Assembly: GCA_029959085.1 (NCBI GenBank)
Contig: JARWIR010000062.1
Coordinates: 1,116,001 to 1,180,000 of the forward strand
Reading direction: 5' to 3'
Length of the DNA: 64,000 bases
DNA from: Nemophila menziesii
Taxonomy: Eukaryota; Streptophyta; Magnoliopsida; Boraginales; Hydrophyllaceae
This document shows positions 44,486-56,829 of this stretch, piece after piece (the stretch's first letter is position 1; every line of letters starts with the position of its first letter). The translations under genes were made by a program, and so were the position numbers. Under the pieces are notes generated by a model. That model ran no database searches, was not told where the DNA came from, and saw nothing but the letters and a program-made list of their open reading frames with translations.

Positions 44486-44626
44486 AATTATATTAGCTTC
44501 TGCAGGATCTAATAATACAAAACTTTCCTTTCCTAATAAATCTGCTCTTGCCTGGAAAGAATCTGTAAAACAAAAACTAAAAAGAAAAGCGTAAAATAGA
44601 ACTAACTAAAATATAAGCACTAGATA

Positions 44627-46189
44627 ATTGCACAAGGACTAACGATGTAGTCTCCGGCAGCGGCGCCAAAAACTTGGTGTCGCCTAAGGTGTGATAAAAA
44701 GATGTATAAAATAAGTGCAAATAAACACCCTAAGCTGAGCACGGTTCTGCAAGTATACAGATCGTATGCAAGTTTTATTGAATAAATAGAATTCGTTCCT
44801 CAGGGACTACGAAGGTTAAGAAGAACTTATGCAAATATTCAAGTGCAGATATGAGAGTTAGAATAATAATACGCAAGGGTAAAGAAGAGAAAGATAGATT
44901 TTTATTTGGTTTTTAATAAAGAAAACTAAACTACTAAATTAAAGACAGAAAATAAATACAAGAAAAGAAGATAGTATGAAAGTTTATCTTGAGTAATTAG
45001 CAAGTAATCCTCACTAGTTCTGCCATTCTAAACATGTAAGGTATGAATCATGTAGTATTTCAATAGTTTGGTATCAATTGCGCTAGGTAGTTTCAAATAG
45101 GGTTTACCTGTGTAATAAAGAACCATTGCACAAGGACTAACGATGTAGTCCCCGGCAACGGCGCCAAAAACTTGGTGTCGCCTAAGGTGTGATAAAAAGA
45201 TGTATAAAATAAGTGCAAATAAACACCCTAAGCTGAGCACGGTTCTGCAAGTATACAGATCATATGCAAGTTTTAATGAATAAGTAGAATTCGTTCCTCA
45301 GGGACTACGAAGGTTAAGAAGAACTTATGCAAATATTCAAGTGCAGATATGAGAGTTAGAATAATAATACGCAAGGGTAAAGAAGAGAAAGATAGATTTT
45401 TATTTGGTTTTTAATAAAGAAAACTAAACTACTAAATTAAAGACAGAAAATAAATAAAAGAAAAGAAGATAGTATGAAAGTTTAGCTTGAGTAATTAGCA
45501 AGTAATCCTCACTAGTTCTGCCATTCTAAACATGTAAGGTATGAATCATGTAGTATTTCAATAGTTTGGTTTCAATTGCGCTGGGTAGTTTCAAATAGGG
45601 TTTACCTGTGTAATAAAGAACCATTGCACAAGGACTAACGATGTAGTCCCCGGCAACGGCGCCAAAAACTTGGTATCGCCTAAGGTGTGATAAAAGATGT
45701 ATAAAATAAGTGCAAATAAACACCCTAAGCAGAGCACGGTTCTGCAAGTATACAGATCGTATGCAAGTTTTAATGAATAAGTAGAATTCGTTCCTCAGGG
45801 ACTACGAAGGTTAAGAAGAACTTATGCAAATATTCAAGTGCAGATATGAGATTAGAATAATAATACGCAAGGGTAAAGAAGAGAAAGATAGATTTTATTT
45901 GGTTTTTAATAAAGAAAACTAAACTACTAAATTAAAGACAGAAAATAAATAAAAGAAAAGAAGATAGTATGAAAGTTTAGCTTGAGTAATTAGCAAGTAA
46001 TCCCCACTAGTTTTGCCGTTCTAAACATGTAAGGTATGAATCGTGTATATTTCAATAGTTTGGTTTCAATTGCGCTAGGTAGTTTCAAATAGTGTTTACC
46101 TGTGTCAATAAGAACCTAAGCAAACTTTTCCTACAATTGATAAAATAGCAATACACTAAACCATTGACTATCTAGTTAGGTTGGGTTGT
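44627..46189 (-). repeat. Three tandem 498 bp repeats made of PBS, leader and LTR R/U5
   Basis: ATTGCACAAGGACTAACGATGTAG starts at 44627, 45125 and 45623: two periods of exactly 498 bp. Each unit contains a PBS (44651-44668, 45149-45166, 45647-45664), then AAAACT and the first ~440 bp of an LTR (TGGT.TCGCCTAAGGTG). The third continues further into the LTR to GGTTGGGTTGT and is cut at 46189, where a new LTR begins. The junction falls after TTACCTGTGTAATAAAGAACC inside the LTR. Short reverse-strand ORFs across PBS and LTR are by-products. Confidence 0.9.
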
Positions 46190-47690
46190 TGGTGTGGCCT
46201 AAGGTGTGATAAAAAGATGTATAAAATAAGTGCAAATAAACACCCTAAGCTAACACGGTACTGCAAGTATTACAGGACGTATGCAAGTTTTAATGATAAG
46301 AAGATTCGTTCCTCAGGGACTGACGAAAGTTAGAGAGAACTTATGCAAATTATCACGTGCAGATATTAAAGATAGAAAAGATAATACGCAAGTAGAAAGA
46401 AGAGATAGATAAATATTTATTTGGTTTTCTAATAAATAAACTAAACTAATAAACTAAAGACAGAATATAAATAAAAGAAAAGAAAAGAAGATAGTATGAA
46501 AGTCTAGCTTGAGTAATTAGCATGCAATCCCCACTAGTTTTGTCGTTCTAAACATGTAAGGGTAAATTATGTAGTATTTCCCTAATCGGTCCCAATATGC
46601 TATCGGTAGTTTAAAATAGGATTTACCTGTGTCAATAAGGCTTCCTAAGCAAACTTTTCCTGTAATTGGTAAAGAGTCACAAGACTCAACCATAGTGATT
46701 ATCTAGATAGGTTGGGTTGTCAGATCAGACCTAATACTAGACGTTATGTGCTAAACATGCAATTGAACACCGTTGTCAATGGTGACCTAATTACTAGATG
46801 GTAATTCTATATGGCCGCGGTTCCACAAGAACACAGAATATAAATCCAAACACATAAACAGAGAATAAAAACTATAATTCAATTTAAAACATTAAGTTCC
46901 CAAATTAGATAGATGTCAATCAAAACTAGGGTTCATACATATATGCTAAACACTCAAACTAAAGAATTAATTTATACGAAGAAGGGAAGAGAAAAGAGTT
47001 ACAAAATAAGAGGTTGAAGGAGACATGATTGATGCACAGCTCCCTCCAGACTTCTTCTCTTGTGTTGCAGCTTCCTCTTGGCCTTAGGGTCTGGCCAAGG
47101 ATGATTTAAGAGTGTTAAGAGGCTGTATTTATAGGGTAGAGGTTGACCTAATTCGTTTCTTGGAGATAAACTTAAGTAATGGACTCCTGGCCCAACTCAA
47201 ATTCGTAAGGAAAACACTGCTGCGTTGTTTTGAGTGTATCTTCTTCGTTATTGGTCGGATTTTGCTCCACAAGATACCAAATGAATCGCAACAGAATTAT
47301 CTAGGCCCTTTAGAAGGAAATTACCAAATTCGTCCTATTTCTTAGGTAAAAACACCAATCTTTAGACGTGTGTGCAGAATCCCAAATTTAGGCAGCTTTT
47401 CCTTTTCCATCTTTTTAGCAATTGTTTCCTTATCTCCAATTTCCATGCAAATCTCTTTCCATAAGTTGTAATCTTTGACTTGGACTCTAATTAATCTCCA
47501 TAATTATCTTTAAATCTTCACACTAAATAAACAATTAAACCCAATATGCTCTAAAAATAATAATTCTACAAATCAAGACTCAAAATAGGAAAGTGCACTA
47601 AATTAAGCTAAGATCGACCTATAAACTAATAAATAAGCCTAAAATGATGTCTCTGAAGTATATTATATTATCACAAATGAGGAGACATCA
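46190..47690 (-). repeat. LTR of tandem unit 1
   Basis: 1501 bp from TGGTGTGGCC to GGAGACATCA. Minus-strand TATA box CTATAAATA at 47126-47134, so transcription would run leftwards into the neighbouring copy. Confidence 0.9.
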
Positions 47691-47703
47691 AGACCCCCAA
47701 CTC
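47691..47703 (-). promoter_or_regulatory. Polypurine tract, unit 1
   Basis: The minus strand reads GAGTTGGGGGTCT next to the LTR, identical to that of B1. Confidence 0.8.
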
Positions 47704-49255
47704 AAAGTTGTATCGTCCCGATACAATAAGAGTAAAGAACAGTAGGGTAGTCAAGAAGAAGAAGTAGGAGGAGAATAAGAACAGAACATAATGAATGATC
47801 CTAGAGCAAAATATCTAAAAAGTATCATGTAGTAATGTTCAAGAAATAATGCACAAATATGCTTAATATACATGTAATCAACAATCCATAAATTCAAGTC
47901 CAAATTAATTTCGCAATGCCAGAAGGAGAGGATGATAACTTAGTTCAGGTTAATGGCTATAGGTTGTTCATAGGTCCCAAATACAGCATCCAATGGTCCA
48001 CTTACCTACTACCTAATAGCTCAATTGTTTCTCCATCTAGTAGTTAGAAATCCTAAGGTCTTGGGTTATAACTTGGCTTAAGGACGGGTGTGGTATATTT
48101 GGATAATGAAAAGTGAGCTTTTGGCTCTCTCCTCACTAGCCATCAACGAATCGCCCTAGAGCTTGAGTTTTCACTCGAAGATGTTCTCACTCAACCCAAT
48201 TTATTGATGCTTTTGATTTGCATCCCCAATAAATCCTAATTAAAACCTTTAGTGATGATTTAAAATCCACTTTGCCGGTCCGAATATATATTATTTTCAT
48301 ATCAATTTCTCTTTTTGTATAGCTATGATTCTCTTTTTGATGTTCGAGATGTCACGCTATTTTTCATATATATATTCTTTAATTTTATGCCCTTGTTGGC
48401 AAATTTAGCTCGTAGCTTCTTTTTCATTCACTATTACCCCGGCAAAGGGTTACAATAATAACAAATCATCATCAATAAAATCATAATTACAATTCCCAAA
48501 CCCAAAGTTCCCTAATGATGAAACCCACCACCCCAAACTCAAGCTCTAAAACGAGTGTCTCAGGTTTTGCGATTCGAGTGCGGGTCATATAGATAAGTCC
48601 TACAAACTAAGGGTATGGATTATAATGTGGTTAAATAAAAGGCTTTAGAAAGGCTCAGAGGGGCTAAGACGGATAATAATAACAAATATCAAACAAAAGG
48701 GTGAGAAAGTATAAAAGGCTTCAAGTGTTTTAATCATGAAAGAACTGCCTTATTCATTTTTCTAACTACCTGATTTTGTTACTTTTTCACTATTAGTTCA
48801 TAGACAAGTGGGTTCTCAACTAATTTTAAACCTCACGTTCTACACACCAAATAACTATTCCTAAGTTTCAACGTGACTTCTTAGCATTGCTCATTAACTT
48901 TTCTATCTTTTATTTCCTGTTTTCATACATGCATCTAAACATATTTATGACATCTTTCAAAAACACACTACCTACTATCATTAACTTAATAAAATCATGC
49001 TCAATAGGTACATTCAAAGATATTCTATGCCTAATTCAACCCAAAAAAAAAATTTAATTTTATGAAAAACAAAAAGGAAGATGAGGACAACGAATCCCCA
49101 CCCCCAACTCAAAAATGAGCCGTGTCCCCACGACTCAAAAAAGACTCAAGAAAAATAAAATTTAAAATTAGCAGACATATTGCACATAAAGAAAATGGTA
49201 GGGAAGAAAGAAAACATACTCTTCGAGGCTTTTACCTCGCCTTGTCGATACTCGG
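47704..49255 (-). other. 3' untranslated region, unit 1
   Basis: Non-coding; co-linear with 39957-41400 of B1 and with 53692-55243 and 59679-61231 of the other units. Confidence 0.6.
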
Positions 49256-49800
49256 ATTAAATCTAATGTATCTTCTTCACCCATCTTCTTATTCGCTTTT
49301 CGTTCAGGACACGTGATCATAATAGGATATTGCATTATATAACGACATGGGAGAGATCGAAAATCCGTATCACCTCCTCATAGATCAACTGTGCCACATC
49401 TTCTTCTTCTCCTCACACAATACAATTCACAAACAACCCAAGCATTCCAAATCTCCATGAACCTTCATGTATTCACCTTCAACTTCTTCTTCAAATACTA
49501 TCTTATAAGAAAAAGGTAGTTCCTTTAATTGTTACTTTGGAGAAGCTATCAGGGCCCTTGAAGCTTTCTCTTTTTCTCTTGGGTATAAGGTCTTTGATCT
49601 AGAGAGGTCGTGTTGTCTTCTTCACTAAATTTGGAATCTTTTTGCTTATTGAATCAAACACAGCTAGCTAACCTCTCTTCTCTCGACTTGTCTTACCCTT
49701 TGAATTGGAACTAGGACTTTTCTCACTTGATTTCTTCTCAATTAAATCCACTACCTTGATTTCTTCATCTCCCTTTCAGTAGATACTGTTCATGTTCTCT
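49256..49800 (-). pseudogene. Extra-ORF relict, unit 1
   Basis: DNA-level similarity to 41570-42110 of B1 (for example GACACGTGATCATA, CCTCCTCATAGATCAACTGTGCCACATC) but with many indels and no open frame of useful length. It is a second stage of decay of the protein seen in element A. Confidence 0.65.
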
Positions 49801-50234
49801 TAATCATCTCAATTGACCCCCAACTCAAAGCTTTAACCACTCTTGAAATTTGAAACTCTTGATTATTGGTTGTACAAGCTTAATTTGGGTTAGTAAAAGT
49901 GATTTGATGATGATTCTCTATGTGGGTAAGATGGATTCTTCATGGATTGGTATGGATTTAAGAAATTGTAGGATGAATTTTTGAAATTTAAGCTTTTGAT
50001 TCTTGGATTCAAGGTGTTTTGGTATGATATAGGTGGTTGAATCTTCCTTGTCATGATGTGGAGGATGAATTGGATGTGTTTTCATGGTAATTGGGTAGTG
50101 TTTTGATGATTGGGGAAGGTTTTATGAAGCTTTAATGGAGTTGGGAGAGTTTTGGAGAGAAAGAAAGAGGTTTAAGGTTTAATAAATTCGGAATAATAAG
50201 CTTTAGATCTTCATATAGCCTTGAAACCCTTTAT

Positions 50235-50605
50235 TTTCTATCTCTGGCGGCTCGTGCGGACTACCCCTGTGGACCATGGGGTGCACCGCGGGGTAGTCCG
50301 TGACATCTGATGCTCGAAAATTTTTGCTCACTGGATGAAACCCGTGGTAGGACCCCGTGGTACGGGTTTTTGGCTCGCGGACTAGGGTCCGGTGTACCGG
50401 AGGGTACACCGCGGCATCTGTAGCTGACTCCGTCAAAATACCCGTGGTACGCGTTTTTGGGGCGCGGACCATGGTGCGGTGTACCGGAGGGTAGTCCGCG
50501 GCAATTTTTCTGGTTTCTGGATAAAACCCGTAGTAGCAACCCGTAGTGCGGGTTTTTGACCACGCGGACCATCCCTGCGTACCATGGGGTAGTCCGTGGG
50601 GTAGT
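50235..50605. repeat. GC-rich palindrome cluster, unit 1
   Basis: Three repeats of a block in which GCGGAC / GTCCGCG and GGTGTACCGG / GGGTAGTCCG half-sites pair, alternating with ACCCGT.GTA....CCGTGGTACGGGTTTTTG hairpins (near 50339, 50440 and 50526). It occupies the same position as the clusters in A and B1. An ORF of 142 codons crosses it on the minus strand only because the repeat keeps phase. Confidence 0.75.
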
Positions 50606-50840
50606 CCGCGGAGGTCATTCTTGCGCTCCAAAAATTTTCGTTTTCTTCCCTAACTCGATTTCTCCAATTCCTACACACCAAAAACACTAATACCTTCCTC
50701 AAATATGCAATATCAACTAAAGTTAACTAAACTAAATATAAATTAAAAACTAAAAACGTAAAAACATAAAAGAAATTACGGGTTGTCTCCCGTACAGCAC
50801 TTTTGTTTAACGTCTTTCAAAGTTAGACGTGTTACCTCGA

Positions 50841-51989
50841 TTAAGGATGACGAAATTTCCACCCTTTGCCTTTAATTCCCACGAACTTTTCAGCTCGATT
50901 CTTTATAATCATGGATGGTGCCATCCAAGATTTCGTGGGAAGTGGTGTCTCTAGTGGTAACTCGATTTTATTTGTAGCATTACACTCCTCTGGCAGTTCA
51001 TTCATCTCGAATCTTCGTTTGTTAGAAAGAATGTCCTTCATGAATTGACCGTATTTTGACATTCTGGTGAGAGCTTCTACAAACGGGCTGCTGATCTTTA
51101 ACTTGTTCATCATGTCAACGAACTTCATGAATTCTAGGTCATTGTCCTTTCTGACATGTGAAGGGAATGGTGGAGGAGGACATGTGTTGGTTACCACTGG
51201 GCTCTCTTTCTTTTCTGGTGTCTTCTCTTGGACACGTTCTTGTTCAACTACCTCTTCGACCTTATCTTCTGTTGCTTCTTCCCCCCCCCCCCTCTGATCT
51301 GGAATAGGGACTGGTTTTGGTTCTGGTCTTGGTGGAGGTAGTTGTTTTCCACTTCCTAATTCAACTGCATGACAAACTTTGTTTTCTGGAGCAGTAGTAT
51401 CACTTCGGATTTTCCTTTCTGCAAGGATTTTAGTTTTCTCCACCATTCGTGACACTGCCTGCGCCCTCCCCATAAGCGCACTCTGTGAGTCTTGGGATTC
51501 TTGCTGGTGACTCTCTATATTTTCAATTGTTTGCATCAGTCGAACCAAACTTGAATTCACACTCGAAGGTTGCTCCTGTATGGTTTGCTGCATTGAATAA
51601 GGAGGTGGTTCTTGATAAGCGTTATTATAAATCGGCGCTTCTTGATAGATAGGTTGTGGAGGATAATAAGCTTGTGGTCGTGGTTGATAATAATCATCAT
51701 GATGATGATACGTCTGTTGATCTCCGACCCAATTGTAGCTCTGTGGGGGTTGATATTCAGCGTAATTTCCTTGAGATTGATAATAACCATCATAATAATG
51801 GTCTCTTTGATAAGGCATGAAGGAAATTGAGGCTGGATTGTTCATGCAATGTCCCCACGAGTGATCTCTTGCTCCACAACTAGGACATGAAGGTGAGGCA
51901 TGTACTAGATTCCTCTGAGCTAGTTTTCGTGATTGTTCTAGTGCTTCCTCAAGTTGTTGGCTTAACTCATTGAGCTTTAGAGAATCCAT
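50841..51989 (-). CDS. Partial gag of unit 1 (nucleocapsid knuckle and linker), intact
   Basis: 382 residues. A stop lies three codons before the ATG, so the start is well defined. A coiled-coil-like N terminus (SQQLEEALEQSRKLAQ) is followed by the CCHC knuckle C35, C38, H43, C48, then a Tyr/Gln/Pro-rich domain (residues 60-140), a VELGSGK motif, a Gly-Glu-rich linker encoded by a run of 12 C on the plus strand (51281-51292), and the FMKDILSNKR / LPEECNAT segment. Capsid and protease are absent. It might bind element RNA and let it be packaged by gag from a complete relative; that is inference. This is the only one of the three unit copies in the window with an unbroken frame. Confidence 0.8.
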   Translation of the reverse strand: MDSLKLNELSQQLEEALEQSRKLAQRNLVHASPSCPSCGARDHSWGHCMNNPASISFMPYQRDHYYDGYYQSQGNYAEYQPPQSYNWVGDQQTYHHHDDYYQPRPQAYYPPQPIYQEAPIYNNAYQEPPPYSMQQTIQEQPSSVNSSLVRLMQTIENIESHQQESQDSQSALMGRAQAVSRMVEKTKILAERKIRSDTTAPENKVCHAVELGSGKQLPPPRPEPKPVPIPDQRGGGEEATEDKVEEVVEQERVQEKTPEKKESPVVTNTCPPPPFPSHVRKDNDLEFMKFVDMMNKLKISSPFVEALTRMSKYGQFMKDILSNKRRFEMNELPEECNATNKIELPLETPLPTKSWMAPSMIIKNRAEKFVGIKGKGWKFRHP

Positions 51990-52152
51990 CTTGAATTAGC
52001 TTCTTTAGGATCTAATAACACGAAACCTTTATCTCCTAATAAATCTGCTTCCGCCTAAAAAAATCTGTAAAACAAAAACTAAAAAGAAAAGCGTAAAATA
52101 GAACTAACTAAAATAAAAGCACAAGATAATTGCACAAGGACTAACGATGTAG

Positions 52153-52170
52153 TCCCCGGCAGCGGCGCCA
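52153..52170 (-). promoter_or_regulatory. Primer binding site, unit 1
   Basis: The minus strand reads TGGCGCCGCTGCCGGGGA, identical to that of element A, six bases from the LTR of unit 2. Confidence 0.88.
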
Positions 52171-52176
52171 AAAACT

Positions 52177-53678
52177 TGGTGTGGCCTAAGGTGTGATAGA
52201 AAGATGTATAAAATAAGTGCAAATAAACACCCTAAGCTAACACGGTACTGCAAGTATTACAGGACGTATGCAAGTTTTAATGATAAGAAGATTCGTTCCT
52301 CAGGGACTGACGAAAGTTAGAGAGAACTTATGCAAATTATCACGTGCAGATATTAAAGATAGAAAAGATAATATGCAAGTAGAAAGAAGAGATAGATAAA
52401 TATTTATATGGTTTTCTAATAAATAAACTAAACTAATAAACTAAAGACAGAATATAAATAAAAGAAAAGAAAAGAAGATAGTATGAAAGTCTAGCTTGAG
52501 TAATTAGCATGCAATCCCCACTAGTTTTGCCGTTCTAAACATGTAAGGGTAAATTATGTAGTATTTCCCTAATCGGTCCCAATATGCTATCGGTAGTTTA
52601 AAATAGGATTTACCTGTGTCAATAAGGCTTCCTAAGCAAACTTTTCCTGTAATTGGTAAAGAGTCACAAGACTCAACCATAGTGATTATCTAGATAGGTT
52701 GGGTTGTCAGATCAGACCTAATACTAGACGTTATGTGCTAAACATGCAATTGAACACCGTTGTCAATGGTGACCTAATTACTAGATGGTAATTCTATATG
52801 GCCGCGGTTCCACAAGAACACAGAATATAAATCCAAACACATAAACAGAGAATAAAAACTATAATTCAATTTAAAACATTAAGTTCCCAAATTAGATAGA
52901 TGTCAATCAAAACTAGGGTTCATACATATATGCTAAACACTCAAACTAAAGAATTAATTCATACGAAGAAGGGAAGAGAAAAGAGTTACAAAATAAGAGG
53001 TTGAAGGAGACATGATTGATGCACAGCTCCCTCCAGACTTCTTCTCTTGTGTTGCAGCTTCCTCTTGGCCTTAGGGTCTGGCCAAGGATGATTTAAGAGT
53101 GTTAAGAGGCTGTATTTATAGGGTAGAGGTTGACCTAATTCGTTTCTTGGAGATAAACTTAAGTAATGGACTCCTGGCCCAACTCAAATTCGTAAGGAAA
53201 ACACTGCTGCGTTGTTTTGAGTGTATCTTCTTCGTTATTGGTCGGATTTTGCTCCACAAGATACCAAAAGAATCGCAACAGAATTATCTAGGCCCTTAGG
53301 AAGGAAATTACCAAATTCGGTCTATTTCTTAGGTAAAAACACCAATCTTTAGACGTATGTGCAGAATCCCAAATTTAGGCAGCTTTTCCTTTTCCATCTT
53401 TTTTAGCAATTGTTTCCTTATCTCCAATTTCCATGCAAATCTCTTTCCATAAGTTGTAATCTTTGACTTGGACTCTAATTAATCTCCATAATTATCTTTA
53501 AAGCTTCACACTAAATAAACAATTAAACCCAATATGCTCTAAAAATAATAATTCTACAAATCAAGACTCAAAATAGGAAAGTGCACTAAATTAAGCTAAG
53601 ATCGACCTATAAACTAATAAATAAGACTAAAATGATGTCTCTGAAGTATATTATACTATCACAAATAAGGAGACATCA
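52177..53678 (-). repeat. LTR of tandem unit 2
   Basis: 1502 bp; minus-strand TATA box at 53113-53121. It serves both as the 5' LTR of unit 1 and the 3' LTR of unit 2. Confidence 0.9.
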
Positions 53679-55244
53679 AGACCCCCAACTCAAAGTTGTA
53701 TCGTCCTGATACAATAAAAGTAAAGAACGGTAGGGTAGTCAAGAAGAAGAAGTAGGAGGAGAATAAGAACAGAACATAATGAATGATCCTAGAGCAAAAT
53801 ATCTAAAAAGTCTCATGTAGTAATGTTCAAGAAATAATGCACAAATATGCTTAATATACATGTAATCAACAATCCATAAATTCAAGTCCAAATTAATTTC
53901 GCAATGCCAGAAGGAGAGGATGATAACTTAGTTCAGGTTAATGGCTATAGGTTGTTCATAGGTCCCAAATACAGCATCCAATGGTCCACTTACCTACTAC
54001 CTAATAGCTCAATTGTTTCTCCATCTAGTAGTTAGAAATCCTAAGGTCTTGGGTTATAACTTGGCTTAAGGACGGGTGTGGTATATTTGGATAATGAAAA
54101 GTGAGCTTTTGGCTCTCTCCTCACTAGCCATCAACGAATCGCCCTAGAGCTTGAGTTTTCACTCGAAGATGTTCTCACTCAACCCAATTTATTGATGCTT
54201 TTGATTTGCATCCCCAATAAATCCTAATTAAAACCTTTAGTGATGATTTAAAATCCACTTTGCCGGTCCGAATATATATTATTTTCATATCAATTTCTCT
54301 TTTTGTATAGCTATGATTCTCTTTTTGATGTTCGAGATATCACGCTATTTTTCATATATATATTCTTTAATTTTATGCCCTTGTTGGCAAATTTAGCTCG
54401 TAGCTTCTTTTTCATTCACTATTACCCCGGCAAAGGGTTACAATAATAACAAATCATCATCAATAAAATCATAATTACAATTCCCAAACCCAAAGTTCCC
54501 TAATGATGAAACCCACCACCCCAAACTCAAGCTCTAAAACGAGTGTCTCAGGTTTTGCGATTCGAGTGCGGGTCATATAGATAAGTCCTACAAACTAAGG
54601 GTATGGATTATAATGTGGTTAAATAAAAGGCTTTAGAAAGGCTCAGAGGGGCTAAGACGGATAATAATAACAAATATCAAACAAAAGGGTGAGAAAGTAT
54701 AAAAGGCTTCAAGTGTTTTAATCATGAAAGAACTGCCTTATTCATTTTTCTAACTACCTGATTTTTTTACTTTTTCACTATTAGTTCATAGACAAGTGGG
54801 TTCCCAACTAATTTTAAACCTCACGTTCTACACACCAAATAACTATTCCTAAGTTTCAACGTGACTTCTTAGCATTGCTCATTAACTTTTCTATCTTTTA
54901 TTTCCTGTTTTCATACATGCATCTAAACATATTTATGACATCTTTCAAAAACACACTACCTACTATCATTAACTTAATAAAATCATGCTCAATAGGTACA
55001 TTCAAAGATATTCTATGCCTAATTCAACCCAAAAAAAAAATTTAAATTTTATGAAAAACAAAAAGGAAGATGAGGACAACGAATCCCCACCCCCAACTCA
55101 AAAATGAGCCGTGTCCCCACGACTCAAAAAAGACTCAAGAAAAATAAAATTTAAAATTAGCAGACATATTGCACATAAAGAAAATGGTAGGGAAGAAAGA
55201 AAACATACTCTTCGAGGCTTTTACCTCGCCTTGTCGATACTCGG

Positions 55245-55790
55245 ATTAAATCTAATGTATCTTCTTCACCCATCTTCTTATTCGCTTTTCGTTCAGGACA
55301 CGTGATCATAATAGGATATTGCATTATATAACGACATGGGAGAGATCGAAAATCCGTATCACCTCCTCATAGATCAACTGTGCCACATCTTCTTCTTCTC
55401 CTCACACAATACAATTCACAAACAACCCAAGCATTCCAAATCTCCATTAACCTTCATGTATTCACCTTCAACTTCTTCTTCAAATACTATCTTATAAGAA
55501 AAAGGTAGTTCCTTTAATTGTTACTTTGGAGAAGCTATCAGGGCCCTTGAAGCTTTCTCTTTTTCTCTTGGGTATAAGGTCTTTGATCTAGAGAGGTCGT
55601 GTTGTCTTCTTCACTAAATTTGGAATCTTTTTGCTTATTGAATCAAACACAGCTAGCTAACCTCTCTTCTCTCGACTTGTCTTACCCTTTGAATTGGAAC
55701 TAGGACTTTTCTCACTTGATTTCTTCTCAATTAGATCCACTACCTTGATTTCTTCATCTCCCTTTCAGTAGATACTATTCATGTTCTCTT
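55245..55790 (-). pseudogene. Extra-ORF relict, unit 2
   Basis: Near-identical to 49256-49800. No useful open frame. Confidence 0.6.
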
Positions 55791-56223
55791 AATCATCTCA
55801 ATTGACCCCCAACTCAAAGCTTTAACCACTCTTGAAATTTGAAACTCTTGATTATTGGTTGTACAAGCTTAATTTGGGTTAGTAAAAGTGATTTGATGAT
55901 GATTCTCTATGTGGGTAAGATGGATTCTTCATGGATTGGTATGGATTTAAGAAATTGTAGGATGAATTTTTGAAATTTAAGCTTTTGATTCTTGGATTCA
56001 AGGTGTTTTGGTATGATATAGGTGGTTGAATCTTCCTTGTCATGATGTGGAGGATGAATTGGATGTGTTTTCATGGTAATTGGGTAGTGTTTTGATGATT
56101 GGGGAAGGTTTTATGAAGCTTTAATGGAGTTGGGAGAGTTTTGGAGAGAAAGAAAGAGGTTTAAGGTTTAATAAATTCGGAATAATAAGCTTTAGATCTT
56201 CATATAGCCTTGAAACCCTTTAT

Positions 56224-56594
56224 TTTCTATCTCTGGCGGCTCGTGCGGACTACCCCTGTGGACCATGGGGTGCACCGCGGGGTAGTCCGTGACATCTGAT
56301 GCTCGAAAATTTTTGCTCACTGGATGAAACCCGTGGTAGGACCCCGTGGTACGGGTTTTTGGCTCGCGGACTAGGGTCCGGTGTACCGGAGGGTACACCG
56401 CGGCATCTGTAGCTGACTCCGTCAAAATACCCGTGGTACGCGTTTTTGGGGCGCGGACCATGGTGCGGTGTACCGGAGGGTAGTCCGCGGCAATTTTTCT
56501 GGTTTCTGGATAAAACCCGTAGTAGCAACCCGTAGTGCGGGTTTTTGACCACGCGGACCATCCCTGCGTACCATGGGGTAGTCCGTGGGGTAGT
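56224..56594. repeat. GC-rich palindrome cluster, unit 2
   Basis: Identical by eye to the cluster at 50235-50605. Confidence 0.75.
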
Positions 56595-56829
56595 CCGCGG
56601 AGGTCATTCTTGCGCTCCAAAAATTTTCGTTTTCTTCCCTAACTCGATTTCTCCAATTCCTACACACCAAAAACACTAATACCTTCCTCAAATATGCAAT
56701 ATCAACTAAAGTTAACTAAACTAAATATAAATTAAAAACTAAAAACGTAAAAACATAAAAGAAATTACGGGTTGTCTCCCGTACAGCACTTTTGTTTAAC
56801 GTCTTTCAAAGTTAGACGTGTTACCTCGA

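Larger units (their letters stand above)
27194..44668 (-). mobile_element. Element B1: pol-less Athila-like retrotransposon, split by element A
   Basis: PPT at 27194-27206, internal region 27194-27307 plus 39957-44668, and PBS 44651-44668. Element A (27308-39956) is inserted inside it with a 5 bp duplication. The junction sequence GAATGAT|CCTAGAGCA..AT is continuous in the related 5987 bp units (near 47790), which proves the nesting. It carries broken gag and a relict of the extra ORF, but no RT or integrase. Confidence 0.85.
46190..52176 (-). mobile_element. Tandem unit 1 (5987 bp): pol-less Athila-like element
   Basis: LTR 46190-47690, PPT 47691-47703, 3' untranslated region, extra-ORF relict, palindrome block, partial gag 50841-51989, PBS 52153-52170, and then directly the LTR of the next unit. 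No protease, RT, RNase H or integrase. Compared with B1 it has a deletion of about 75 bp at the gag start and lacks the inserted element A. Its LTR differs from that of unit 2 at roughly 18 positions by eye. Confidence 0.92.

Noticed and set aside
45028..45747. 70-73 codon ORFs in the 498 bp repeats
   Set aside because: They read through PBS and LTR control sequence; repeated only because the DNA is.
44627..46189. A CRISPR-like array
   Set aside because: The repeats are 498 bp and contiguous, without short repeats and unique spacers, and the context is a plant retroelement.
50203..50702. Minus-strand ORFs of 142, 103 and 89 codons over the palindrome block (repeated in units 2 and 3)
   Set aside because: All three phases are open because the block is a GC-rich repeat whose period keeps phase; the residues follow the DNA repeat and no domain is seen.
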